Of a stretch of 64,000 nt of DNA, positions 1 through 9,062 are shown piece after piece. This DNA is from Chryseobacterium gregarium DSM 19109 (GTDB lineage Bacteria > Bacteroidota > Bacteroidia > Flavobacteriales > Weeksellaceae): assembly GCF_000430845.1 (NCBI RefSeq), contig NZ_AUMU01000003.1, forward strand, positions 248,001-312,000, given 5' to 3'. The stretch's first letter is position 1. Each line of letters starts with the position of its first letter. The translations under genes were made by a program, and so were the position numbers. The notes under the pieces are model-generated. The model was not told where the DNA came from. It ran no database searches and saw only the letters and a list, made by a program, of their open reading frames with translations.

Positions 1-1
1 G

Positions 2-628
<627 letters not shown>

Positions 629-706
629 TTTTTCAAACTAAACTAATAGCCAAACCTTGCAGAGATGAAAGCCTGCAGGATTTATGAAAGCTTTTAACAT
701 AAGGCA

Positions 707-815
707 GGAGCAGTAGCTCAGTTGGTTAGAGCAACAAAAATACTTTTCGCTACCGGCACAAAAAGTTCCTATGAATTAAGTTTGTGTGTCGCAGGTTCGA
801 GCCCTGCCTGCTCCT
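707..815 (+). ncRNA. tRNA-like RNA with a 42-nt anticodon loop
   Basis: The segment folds as a textbook cloverleaf: acceptor stem GGAGCAG (707-713) with CTGCTCC (808-814), all 7 bp paired; D stem GCTC/GAGC with an AGTTGGTTA loop; a 5-bp anticodon stem ACAAA (734-738) with TTTGT (781-785); a 5-nt variable region; and a T arm GCAGG-TTCGAGC-CCTGC. The anticodon loop, however, is 42 nt (739-780) instead of 7. An alternative 6-bp helix CACAAA (757-762) with TTTGTG (781-786) would enclose AGTTCCTAT. No CCA is encoded. It lies 78 bp after rtcB. It may be an intron-bearing tRNA or, more likely, a tRNA mimic similar in concept to the YrlA Y RNA found next to Rsr/RtcB in Salmonella. The fold is seen; the role is inferred. 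Confidence 0.75.
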
Positions 816-877
816 CAAGTGACGAAATGTTTATCCTAAATGGTTAATCATTAATGATTCCATTCGTCAAAAAATTT

Positions 878-1039
878 AAGGCAAAGAAAGTTCCTATTTG
901 ATTTCCCACATTTACTTTCCGCCTTTTTAAAAAAACTTAAGGCAACGGGAGTTCCTCTAAATTTGGCAATTACTCCCCACTTTTTATAAAACTGTAGGTA
1001 AAAGGAGTTCCTATACATTTCATTAAAAGAACTACTCCT
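878..1039 (+). repeat. Array of three hairpins sharing the AGTTCCT loop motif
   Basis: Three units lie about 56-61 bp apart. Their inner stems are GAAAGT/ACTTTC (886-891 with 914-919), GGGAGT/ACTCCC (947-952 with 972-977) and AGGAGT/ACTCCT (1003-1008 with 1034-1039). The outer stem of unit 1 is AAGGC/GCCTT. The stems differ but stay paired, while the 5' side of every loop reads AGTTCCT(A/C)T (889-895, 950-956, 1006-1012). The same motif occurs in the anticodon-loop insert of the preceding tRNA-like RNA (764-770). Compensatory change plus a fixed loop motif suggests a structured RNA, perhaps the 3' part of the tRNA-like transcript or the leader of the next gene. The array ends about 25 bp before that gene starts. 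Confidence 0.7.
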
Positions 1040-1064
1040 CACTTATTTTTTTAACAGTAAAACA

Positions 1065-2816
1065 ATGAAAACACTAAAATTATTCAATGCCGTACTGGCA
1101 AAAGAGTCTGATGCAAAAGCCTTTATTTCGGAAGAGGGTTTTGTGATTGAACCCGATGCCATTTGGGCGAAGAAAGAAATTATTTCTTACTATGCGAAAG
1201 AAAAGCTGAACGGGAATGATTTAAACAAAACCTTTCATAAATCCTGGAAGAAAATCAAGGACAGCACAAGATTCCAATTGCTGGCTGAGCAGATCAGCCA
1301 TTATGTTTCCACGTACGGAAGTAATTTTCAGAACGATATATATATTCCGGATGAGATTCTGAATGTTCCTGATCTGAAATTAACTTTTAAAGTGATCAAA
1401 GCCTACACAAAGGAAGAAATGCAGGAAAAATGCCTTTCCCTTCTCAAGTCCGGGATTGCTCTGAAAGAAGAAACCGTTGATGACCTGCTGCATATTTTGC
1501 ATAACGAATTAGAATATGATTTTACAGGAAAAGAAAATATCAGGAATAAGGAAGCGGTGATAAAAATTGCGGACCGGTATAAAATGTATCCTGAAAACCC
1601 GGTTGAATTTTTCCGTTACGTGATTTATAAAACAACAGGAACCACACTGTTGATCAAAAATGATGAACTGATCAATTTGATTAAGGTAAGCAAATTCAAT
1701 CCGGCCTATCTGTTTGAAAGTTTTGAGCTGGAAAAACTGGCCCAGATTTTCAACCGGTTCAAGCCTTTGTTTTTAGCCTACAAAAGCAAAGTGCCGAAAA
1801 CCATTAATAGAATTTCTAAGCTTTCAAAAGTCCACCATCAGCCTTTGGTTTCAAACCCGCTGAATCATGCAACCAGTATATTGCTGGAAAAAATCGACCT
1901 GCACTGGCTGGAGAATGCCACTCCGTTTGCCTTGTTCAGAGCATTGTCTGCCTGCTATTCCAGGATGTACGGACAGGATACTTTTGTGTACAGGATCAGG
2001 AATGGGAAATCATGGACCGGGAAATCAACGGCAGCTTCTGTCAATGAAGCCAATTACGGTTTTATCCTGAATTACCTGAAATCAAAATACAATCTTTCGG
2101 GAAAGAAAATGTATTTCCCTGAAGATGTGGAGTTCGGACTGCCGGCTTCTGAAAAAATGTTTGTCGGAAATATCCCTACCGGAACGAGATTTTACGGGGA
2201 AAGGCTCGCTGTGGGCATTTATTGGGAAGATGCCTGGGGAGCGCATGACCTGGATCTTTCAGGACTGAATATTGCCGGAAAAATAGGTTGGAATGCTGCC
2301 TATAACCAGCAGGAAGGACAGCTGATGTATTCCGGGGACATCACTTCCGCGCCCAAAGGTGCCGTAGAATACCTTTATGCCAACAGCGGTTTAGCCGCTC
2401 CAACATTGGTCATGAACAATGTGTTCAGCGGAAGCAGTGACTGCGGGTATAAAATCATTATCGGAAAAGGGGATGCCGTTTCTTACGATTATATGATGAA
2501 CCCAAACAACCTCTTTGCAGAAGCCAGGTGCAACTCCGTTCAGAAGCAGACGGTTTTGGGAATGTTACTGCCGAAGGACGGAAAACAATGTTTCGTCTTG
2601 CTGAATTTCGGCGCGGGACACTCGCATGTTTCAGGGAATTCCGAAGTTTCCGTAATGGCAACCAAAGCCCTGTATCAGCAATGGTACGAACCGATGTCTT
2701 TCAATCACCTGGTTGAAGAATTGGGGGCCGTTATCACTTCAGACCGGGCGGAAGCCGATTTTGATTTTTCTCTGGAAAGCCTGGAAAAAGACAGCTTCAC
2801 CAGGATTTTCAGATAA
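1065..2816 (+). CDS. Protein with MXAN_6230/SCO0854-like C-terminal region, linked to RNA repair
   Basis: A 583-aa protein without signal peptide or membrane segment, so presumably cytoplasmic. The first ~340 residues are mainly helical. From about residue 370 there is a beta-rich region with GERLAVGIYWED, AHDLDLSGLN and MYSGDITSAPKGAVEY; the pattern 'DLDLS...YSGD(I/L)TSAP' is what I associate with the C-terminal region of MXAN_6230/SCO0854 proteins, which occur with Ter-type stress genes. The RING finger described in those proteins is not visible. It is not a clear Ro60/TROVE protein: no MIDAS motif is seen. The gene directly follows the tRNA-like RNA and hairpin array and lies downstream of rtcB in the same direction. 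It may bind or present the RNA. Function unknown; the family link is from memory of motifs. Confidence 0.6.
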   Translation: MKTLKLFNAVLAKESDAKAFISEEGFVIEPDAIWAKKEIISYYAKEKLNGNDLNKTFHKSWKKIKDSTRFQLLAEQISHYVSTYGSNFQNDIYIPDEILNVPDLKLTFKVIKAYTKEEMQEKCLSLLKSGIALKEETVDDLLHILHNELEYDFTGKENIRNKEAVIKIADRYKMYPENPVEFFRYVIYKTTGTTLLIKNDELINLIKVSKFNPAYLFESFELEKLAQIFNRFKPLFLAYKSKVPKTINRISKLSKVHHQPLVSNPLNHATSILLEKIDLHWLENATPFALFRALSACYSRMYGQDTFVYRIRNGKSWTGKSTAASVNEANYGFILNYLKSKYNLSGKKMYFPEDVEFGLPASEKMFVGNIPTGTRFYGERLAVGIYWEDAWGAHDLDLSGLNIAGKIGWNAAYNQQEGQLMYSGDITSAPKGAVEYLYANSGLAAPTLVMNNVFSGSSDCGYKIIIGKGDAVSYDYMMNPNNLFAEARCNSVQKQTVLGMLLPKDGKQCFVLLNFGAGHSHVSGNSEVSVMATKALYQQWYEPMSFNHLVEELGAVITSDRAEADFDFSLESLEKDSFTRIFR

Positions 2817-2885
2817 TTGGCTTGGATCAGAAAGTATTTAATACAGGATCATATATCCTCAAATTAAATTTAACGGGTTCTTAGA

Positions 2886-2931
2886 AAGCATAAAAAATCC
2901 CTTTCAGGTGTGAAAGGGATTTTTTATGCTT
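2886..2931. terminator. Bidirectional terminator hairpin
   Basis: Perfect inverted repeat with arms of 21 bp around GGTG: the core is ATCCCTTTCA-GGTG-TGAAAGGGAT flanked by A-runs on the left and T-runs on the right. It sits between two convergent genes (one ending at 2816, one ending at 2969 on the other strand) and can stop transcripts in both directions. Confidence 0.88.
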
Positions 2932-2968
2932 ACCGGTTACTTTAGCTCTTTATTTTCCGGTATTTTTT

Positions 2969-3415
2969 TTATTTGGGAGTACCGTTATTCATCGTTCCGT
3001 TGGTATTTAATGTACCGGTTGTTCCGTATTTCACCGTACTGTTGGTTCCGGTTTTTAAAGTTCCCGCACCGGTATTCAGCGTACTGTTGCTTCCGGTATT
3101 TAGAGTCCCATTATTGTTCATGGTTCCGGTAGTTCCGGTATTGAGTGTACCATTAGTTCCGTTATTTAATGTACCATTGGTTCCGGTGTTCAGGTTTCCG
3201 GCACCGGTATTCAGACCACCATTACTATTGATGGTTCCGGTGGTTCCGTTATTGAGTGTACCATTTCCGCTTAATGTACTGTTGGTACCGTTATTCATAA
3301 TTCCGGTACCACTGTTCGTCGTTCCGGTACTGGTATTGGTCTTGGGTGTTGTCTGCGCAGAAACCGTAATTAGACCGCCTGCTATAAATACTGCTGCTGC
3401 TATTAAATTTTTCAT
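2969..3415 (-). CDS. Secreted Asn/Thr/Gly-rich repeat protein
   Basis: A 148-aa protein with a clear signal peptide (residues 1-20, ending VSAQ) followed by a low-complexity region made almost only of Gly, Thr, Asn and Ser, in loose 8-10 residue repeats such as GTLNNGTN and GTLNTGTT. There are no cysteines and no recognisable domain. It is probably exported and disordered, or a surface or adhesin-like repeat. It interrupts the RNA-repair genes on the opposite strand and is unlikely to belong to them. The start is supported by the signal peptide. The opposite strand also carries an open frame, which is only a by-product of the repeats. Confidence 0.65.
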   Translation of the reverse strand: MKNLIAAAVFIAGGLITVSAQTTPKTNTSTGTTNSGTGIMNNGTNSTLSGNGTLNNGTTGTINSNGGLNTGAGNLNTGTNGTLNNGTNGTLNTGTTGTMNNNGTLNTGSNSTLNTGAGTLKTGTNSTVKYGTTGTLNTNGTMNNGTPK

Positions 3416-4617
<1,202 letters not shown>

Positions 4618-4620
4618 TCA

Positions 4621-5451
4621 ATGGAAACAGCTTTAGAGATACTTATACAGGAAAATTTCAAAAAGGAAAAAAGAAATCTTTTTACTTTCCTCACCGGTGC
4701 CGGGATTTCGTCAGAAAGCGGATTGCCTACTTATCGCGGAAGCGACGGGATCTGGATAAAAGGAACAAAATACCATAAGCCCGAAGAATTCGGAACCTAT
4801 GCCTATTTCAGCCGGAACCAGGAAGAAGTCTGGCAGTACAATCTATTCTGGAAAAAACTGATTGATGCAGCACATACGGGACAGGGACATTTTGCCCTTG
4901 CCGAAATAGAGAAATCACTGAAAGACAAATTTCAACTGATCACCCAGAATGTAGACGGCCTTCATAAAAAAGCGGGAAGCAGAAATATATTTGAGATCCA
5001 CGGAAACAAACAGACAGTACGGTGTGCTTCGGAATGTTGCGGCATTATGCCTATGCCTTCGGGATTACAGTCCAAAGAGCTTACGGAAGACCTCAAAGCA
5101 AAAGATATTGAACTGCTTCACTGCCCGGACTGCGGAGACTGGTTGCGTCCGAATACGCTATGGTTTGACGAATCGTACAATGAAAAAATGTACTTCCTGG
5201 ATTCTGCATTAAAAGCGGCAAAAAATACGGGAATTCTTTTTATCATCGGCACTGCGGGAGCAACAAATTTACCGCAGATAATTGCGGAAACCGTTCTGCA
5301 GTACGGCGGTTATCTGGTAGAAATAAATACTGAAGAAGACAGCTATTTCTTCGAACGATTTTCCAGAACCAAAAAATACATGCTTCTAAAGGGAAAAGCG
5401 GGAGATACTTTAGCTAAAATAAAAGAAATGACAGAAAAAGTGACAGAATAA
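4621..5451 (+). CDS. Sir2-family NAD-dependent protein
   Basis: A 276-aa sirtuin. NAD-binding GAGISSESGLPTYRG spans residues 26-40, TQNVDGLH 108-115, and the catalytic His127 lies in FEIHGN. A structural zinc site is supplied by Cys pairs (VRCASECC and LHCPDCGD), and the second Rossmann half has LFIIGTAGATNLPQ. Sirtuins cleave NAD+ to deacylate or ADP-ribosylate targets, or in some defence systems simply to deplete NAD+. This one has no fused domain. It lies 3 bp after an RlaP-type gene and 23 bp before an ATP-grasp gene, so it is probably co-transcribed with RNA-repair enzymes; it could regulate them or process an NAD-linked mark. The family is certain; the role is inference. Confidence 0.88.
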   Translation: METALEILIQENFKKEKRNLFTFLTGAGISSESGLPTYRGSDGIWIKGTKYHKPEEFGTYAYFSRNQEEVWQYNLFWKKLIDAAHTGQGHFALAEIEKSLKDKFQLITQNVDGLHKKAGSRNIFEIHGNKQTVRCASECCGIMPMPSGLQSKELTEDLKAKDIELLHCPDCGDWLRPNTLWFDESYNEKMYFLDSALKAAKNTGILFIIGTAGATNLPQIIAETVLQYGGYLVEINTEEDSYFFERFSRTKKYMLLKGKAGDTLAKIKEMTEKVTE

Positions 5452-5474
5452 AAAACACATTAAAAACCGACGTT

Positions 5475-6206
5475 ATGAAAAATCTTATCGCCCTGTCTCC
5501 GATCTACACTGATGACAGCAATACCCTGAAAAAAGCATCGCTCAATTCACCTTATGAACTGAACCGCTTCAATGTAAAATGGAATGTTCCGGAAGCGTTC
5601 CGGACTGATGTGATTGCCGTGTACGGTGAAGATATTTACGCGGAGATTGTGGCGGAACAGTGCCGCCTTACGTTAACCAAACCTGATGACAACTGGCTTT
5701 CAAGGATTTCGGAAACCTTTACAAAACGTAAAATTTCTTACGGCCCGTTAAAGGATTTTGTTCATGAAGAAAATATTTTCATTAAATGTTCTGATTTTAA
5801 AAGCTTTAAAGCCGGCGTTTTTGACCAGGTGAAGAACATCAGAGGCTTTGATTCCCTGGATCCGGAAATGATGGTCTTTACTTCCGAGGTGGTGGAATGG
5901 GAACTTGAAGTGCGCTGTTTTGTTTTACATAACGAAATAAAAACACACTCTTCCTATTGGCGGAATAACGCTTTTGACACCGGTCCGCTTTCCGGAACCG
6001 AACATAGAGAACTGTATGTGTTTTTTAATGATTTTATTCAAAAGTATAAAGGAACGCTACCTGTTGCCATTGTCCTGGATTTCGGGATCATTAAAGGAAA
6101 AGGCTGGGCTTTGATTGAAGCAAATCCTGCATGGTGTTCAGGTCTATATGCTTGCGATGCGGAAAAAGCACTGAAGGTAATTGTAAAAAGCTGTATTGAA
6201 AACTAA
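5475..6206 (+). CDS. ATP-grasp protein (R2K/DUF4343 type)
   Basis: A 243-aa protein resembling the R2K-clade ATP-grasp family (DUF4343). Family-like parts are an N-terminal alpha/beta region, the central strand EVVEWELEVRCFVL, and near the end VLDFGIIKGKGWALIEANPAW, where Asp, Glu and Asn fit the metal-binding E-x-N of ATP-grasp enzymes. Such enzymes activate a carboxylate with ATP and ligate it to an amine or other nucleophile. R2K ATP-grasps are frequent in phage and conflict-related clusters. The gene lies within the RNA-repair run, 4 bp before the kinase-like pseudogene. The substrate is unknown; a role in modifying RNA or a protein partner is speculation. Confidence 0.72.
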   Translation: MKNLIALSPIYTDDSNTLKKASLNSPYELNRFNVKWNVPEAFRTDVIAVYGEDIYAEIVAEQCRLTLTKPDDNWLSRISETFTKRKISYGPLKDFVHEENIFIKCSDFKSFKAGVFDQVKNIRGFDSLDPEMMVFTSEVVEWELEVRCFVLHNEIKTHSSYWRNNAFDTGPLSGTEHRELYVFFNDFIQKYKGTLPVAIVLDFGIIKGKGWALIEANPAWCSGLYACDAEKALKVIVKSCIEN

Positions 6207-6210
6207 ATTA

Positions 6211-6644
6211 ATGGAAATGATCATCTTCATCGGGATTCCCGCCAGCGGAAAAGTTCCTTTTACAAGGAACTTTTTTCAATTCGCACATCAGGATCAGCAT
6301 GGATCTGCTGAGTACCCGCAATAAAGAAGGAAAGCTGCTGCAATACGGTTTTGAAACCCAATCTAAAATGGTGATTGACAATACCAACGTAACGGCAGAA
6401 AGCAGAAGGAAATATATTCATCTTGCTGAACGGAACCAATATGAAATCATCGGTTATTATTTTGAAAGCAACATTCAGGATTGTCTTGAAAGAAATAAAA
6501 ACAGAAAAGACCCCCATCAATGAAATCGGTATCAAAGCAAAATATAAAGAATTGGAAAAGCCTTTGTTCACAGAAGGGTTTGATAAAATATTCAATGTGA
6601 AAATCGTAAATAATACATTTGAAATCAGCAGTTATGAAATTTGA
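6211..6644 (+). pseudogene. Polynucleotide-kinase-like P-loop protein, two frameshifts
   Basis: Three reading frames joined in order give one ~144-aa kinase of the T4 Pnkp/AAA type: P-loop GIPASGK, then after one missing base SSFYKELFF, RISMDLLSTRN, the family hallmark VIDNTNVTAESRRKY, and after a second shift INEIGIKAKYKELEKP. The first break is in the A-run at 6249-6252 (one more A restores GKSSF); the second is in the C-run at 6511-6515 (one fewer C restores the frame). Both lie in homopolymers, so sequencing error or recent inactivation are both possible. An intact copy would phosphorylate 5'-OH RNA ends. It overlaps the next gene by 11 bp, as expected of an operon member. Confidence 0.8.
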
Positions 6645-7386
6645 AAAGATTGAAGCTTTAATGCGGAAAAATGAAAGCCTTTCGGAACAGTACATCCTTC
6701 CGGAAAATTTCATTATCATAAGACTGGACGGAAAAGGCTTTACTAAACTGACCAAGGAAAAGCTTTCACTGGAAAAACCCTTTGATAAAAAATTCAGCCG
6801 GGTGATGACTGATACAACGAAACATCTTTTTACCATCGGTTTTAAGGTTGTGTACGGGTATACCCAAAGTGATGAAATTTCTCTGCAGATTCATAAAGAC
6901 GACCATACCTTCAGCAGGAAAGTAAGAAAATTCAATTCGGTTCTGACAGGGGAAGCCAGTGCTTTCTTCAGTCTGCAGTTCCAGGAGCTATGCGTTTTCG
7001 ACTGCCGGACCCTTGCTTTTCCGAATCAGGACATGCTGCTGGATTATTTTTGCTGGCGGCAGGAAGATGCCCACCGGAATTCCCTTTCTGCGTATTGTTA
7101 CTGGACGTTAAGGAATAAAGGGTTTAATGCAGCACAAGCTACGGAAAAGATTGAAAAACTATCTCAGGCCGGTAAGAACGAACTGCTTTTCCAATACGGA
7201 ATCAATTACAACATGCTCCCGTCATGGCAGAAACGCGGTATCGGCATCTATAATAAAGAAATGAGCAAAACAGGCTTTAATCCGGTGACCCAGGAAAAGG
7301 TAGACTATTTGAGGAATGAGTTATTTGTGGAAAAGGAACTGATGATAAGGGAAGATTACAGGAGGTTTTTGAAGGGGATTTTTTGA
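6634..7386 (+). CDS. Thg1-like 3'-5' RNA polymerase (tRNAHis guanylyltransferase family)
   Basis: A 250-aa protein with Thg1 signatures: IIIRLDGKGFTKL with metal-ligand Asp32, EKPFDKKF (47-54), and YGYTQSDEISL with Asp80-Glu81, followed by RNSLSAYCYWTLRNKG, which matches the conserved region around HINN in Thg1. Family members add nucleotides in the 3'-5' direction to tRNA 5' ends; bacterial Thg1-like proteins can repair 5'-truncated tRNAs by templated addition. The ATG at 6634 fits family length better than an upstream in-frame TTG at 6619. It overlaps the kinase-like gene by 11 bp and shares the operon with two RlaP-type enzymes, which supports a tRNA or RNA end-repair role. Confidence 0.85.
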   Translation: MKFEKIEALMRKNESLSEQYILPENFIIIRLDGKGFTKLTKEKLSLEKPFDKKFSRVMTDTTKHLFTIGFKVVYGYTQSDEISLQIHKDDHTFSRKVRKFNSVLTGEASAFFSLQFQELCVFDCRTLAFPNQDMLLDYFCWRQEDAHRNSLSAYCYWTLRNKGFNAAQATEKIEKLSQAGKNELLFQYGINYNMLPSWQKRGIGIYNKEMSKTGFNPVTQEKVDYLRNELFVEKELMIREDYRRFLKGIF

Positions 7387-7481
7387 AATAATAGAAATTA
7401 CTGTAAGCCGTAATGGTTTATAGATACAATCATGTTATATTTATTAAAGCTAATAACTAATTACGATAAAATGATGGAAAT

Positions 7482-8564
7482 ATGATAACCATACAAAATT
7501 TTCAAACCAAAAACCTCATCCTCCTCGAAGCCATCTCCGGCAGCCGCGCTTTCGGCCTGGCCACGGAAAACTCGGATACCGATATCCGGGGCGTGTACTA
7601 TTTGCCGAAAGAAGATTTCTTCGGGCTGAATTATGTTCCGCAGGTTTCCAATGAGACAAATGACATTACGTATTATGAGATTGGGCGGTTGGTAGAATTG
7701 CTGCAGAAAAACAACCCGAATATCCTGGAAGTCCTGGCCAGCCCGGAAGATTGTATTCAGCATAAACATCCGTTGATGGATCTGCTGAAACCTGAAGATT
7801 TTCTGTCGAAGCTCTGCAAGGATACGTTTGCCGGATATGCTATTTCGCAGATCAAAAAAGCCAAAGGGCTCAATAAAAAAATCCTGAACCCGGTAGAAAA
7901 GGAAAGAAAATCCGTTATGGATTTCTGTTATGTTTTAGAGGGCCAGGGTTCGGTCCCGTTACAACAGTGGCTTCGTGAATTCCGCTTCTCCGAAACTAAG
8001 AATGGGCTTTCCCAGGAACAGTGCGGGCTGGTAAGCATCGGACATACCAAAGGAATGTATGCGCTTTTCTATGATCATTCCGGAGACCTCCATTACAAAG
8101 GGATTATGCAGCATGAAGAAGCCAACCAGGTTTCCGTTTCATCGGTCCCGAAAGAAGAAAAGCCGGTGGCGTACCTGTTCTGCAACCTGGACGCCTACTC
8201 TACCTACTGCAAAGATTACAAAGACTACTGGAAATGGGTGGCGGAGCGCAATGAAGACCGGTACAATGTCAACAGCCTGCACGGGCAGAATTATGACAGC
8301 AAGAACATGATGCATACGATCCGTCTGCTGCAGTCATGTGAGCAGATTTTTAAAACCAATTCACTGAATATCCGGGTGGAAAACCGGGATGAACTGCTCG
8401 ACATCAAAGCCGGGAACTGCCCGTACGAACAGGTGATGAAAAAGGCTGAGGGCCTGATCCGGTCGATTGACCATTACCATTCGGTTTCTACGCTGCCGGA
8501 AATGCCGCACCTTGAAAAAACTACAAAACGCTTAATCGGGATTCGGGAACAACTGTATGAATAA
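7482..8564 (+). CDS. RlaP-type nucleotidyltransferase (second copy)
   Basis: A 360-aa protein of the same PF10127-like nucleotidyltransferase family as the one at 3868, but longer and clearly diverged. The active site is ISGSRAFGL (18-26) with NSDTDIR giving Asp32 and Asp34. A longer helical C-terminal part contains CYVLEGQGSVPLQQW and the conserved-looking NSLHGQNYDSKNMMHTIRLL, where helical bundle residues may contact the nucleotide or RNA. It starts 95 bp after the Thg1-like gene and ends in a strong terminator, closing the RNA-repair run. Having two different family members suggests two different RNA-end substrates or nucleotides. Family secure, substrate inferred. Confidence 0.85.
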   Translation: MITIQNFQTKNLILLEAISGSRAFGLATENSDTDIRGVYYLPKEDFFGLNYVPQVSNETNDITYYEIGRLVELLQKNNPNILEVLASPEDCIQHKHPLMDLLKPEDFLSKLCKDTFAGYAISQIKKAKGLNKKILNPVEKERKSVMDFCYVLEGQGSVPLQQWLREFRFSETKNGLSQEQCGLVSIGHTKGMYALFYDHSGDLHYKGIMQHEEANQVSVSSVPKEEKPVAYLFCNLDAYSTYCKDYKDYWKWVAERNEDRYNVNSLHGQNYDSKNMMHTIRLLQSCEQIFKTNSLNIRVENRDELLDIKAGNCPYEQVMKKAEGLIRSIDHYHSVSTLPEMPHLEKTTKRLIGIREQLYE

Positions 8565-8570
8565 AAACAA

Positions 8571-8596
8571 ATAAAGCTCCGTGTCCGGAGCTTTAT
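8571..8596. terminator. Terminator hairpin after the RNA-repair run
   Basis: ATAAAGCTCCG (8571-8581) pairs with CGGAGCTTTAT (8586-8596) around a 4-nt loop. It lies between convergent genes and can serve both strands. Confidence 0.8.
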
Positions 8597-8627
8597 GTAT
8601 ATGTTTGTTAAGATAGATGGTATAAAA

Positions 8628-9062
8628 TTATTTAACCAGTTTGATATCAACCGCAGAAAACCCTTTAGGTGATCTTTCTTTTTCAAAGGATACCTTGTTC
8701 CCTTTCTTCACAAGCTCCGTACAGTTGTTGCTGTGGAAGAAAACATTTTCCTTCGATTTGTCTTCGGTAATGAAACCATACCCTTTTTCACTGAAGAAGG
8801 TAACAATCCCTGTTTTTCTGATTTCTTCTGCTTCAATCGGAGCAGCTCCCAACTGGATATTGTCAAGATCGATTTCAACCTTATCTACGTGATCAGGAGG
8901 TGTTGAAGACAGCTGACCGTTTGCATCTACATACATTAACATGTCATCAAGACCTTTTCCTTTGTTGTTGCTCGTCTTACGTTCTTCACGCTTCTGAGCT
9001 TTCTCTTTTGCTTTTTGAACTTTTTTCTTGAAATTTTCTTTTTTAGAGAAAGAATCCGCCAT
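8628..9062 (-). CDS. Cold-shock-domain protein with charged N-terminal extension
   Basis: A 144-aa protein. Residues 1-40 are very rich in Lys and Glu and probably helical. The cold-shock domain starts at about residue 84 with GIVTFFSEKGYGFITED; RNP1 is KGYGFI (93-98) and RNP2 VFFH (107-110). It ends in an SFEKERSPKGFSAVDI strand, as in CspA-like folds. Such proteins bind single-stranded RNA or DNA and loosen secondary structure. Standard Csp proteins are about 65-70 aa, so the ~80-residue extension is a distinct architecture found in flavobacteria. It is monocistronic and convergent with the RNA-repair run. A functional link to RNA repair is possible but not shown. Confidence 0.88.
   Translation of the reverse strand: MADSFSKKENFKKKVQKAKEKAQKREERKTSNNKGKGLDDMLMYVDANGQLSSTPPDHVDKVEIDLDNIQLGAAPIEAEEIRKTGIVTFFSEKGYGFITEDKSKENVFFHSNNCTELVKKGNKVSFEKERSPKGFSAVDIKLVK

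Noticed and set aside
739..780. Self-splicing group I intron in the tRNA-like RNA
   Set aside because: The insert is 35 nt, far too short for a group I or II intron core.
878..1039. CRISPR-like array
   Set aside because: Units are only partly similar, spacers are not distinct, and each unit is a hairpin with compensatory stem changes; no cas genes are near.
851..1042. 63-aa minus-strand open frame over the hairpin array
   Set aside because: It is antisense to a structured repeat region, with no family resemblance and no start context.
1065..2816. Ro60/TROVE identity for the 583-aa protein
   Set aside because: No MIDAS motif (DxSxS) and no recognisable TROVE repeats; only its position resembles that of Rsr.
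6251..6271. AGTTCCT hairpin within the kinase pseudogene as a further member of the upstream array
   Set aside because: The motif is explained by the conserved coding sequence GKSSFYKE; the match is short and the surroundings differ.
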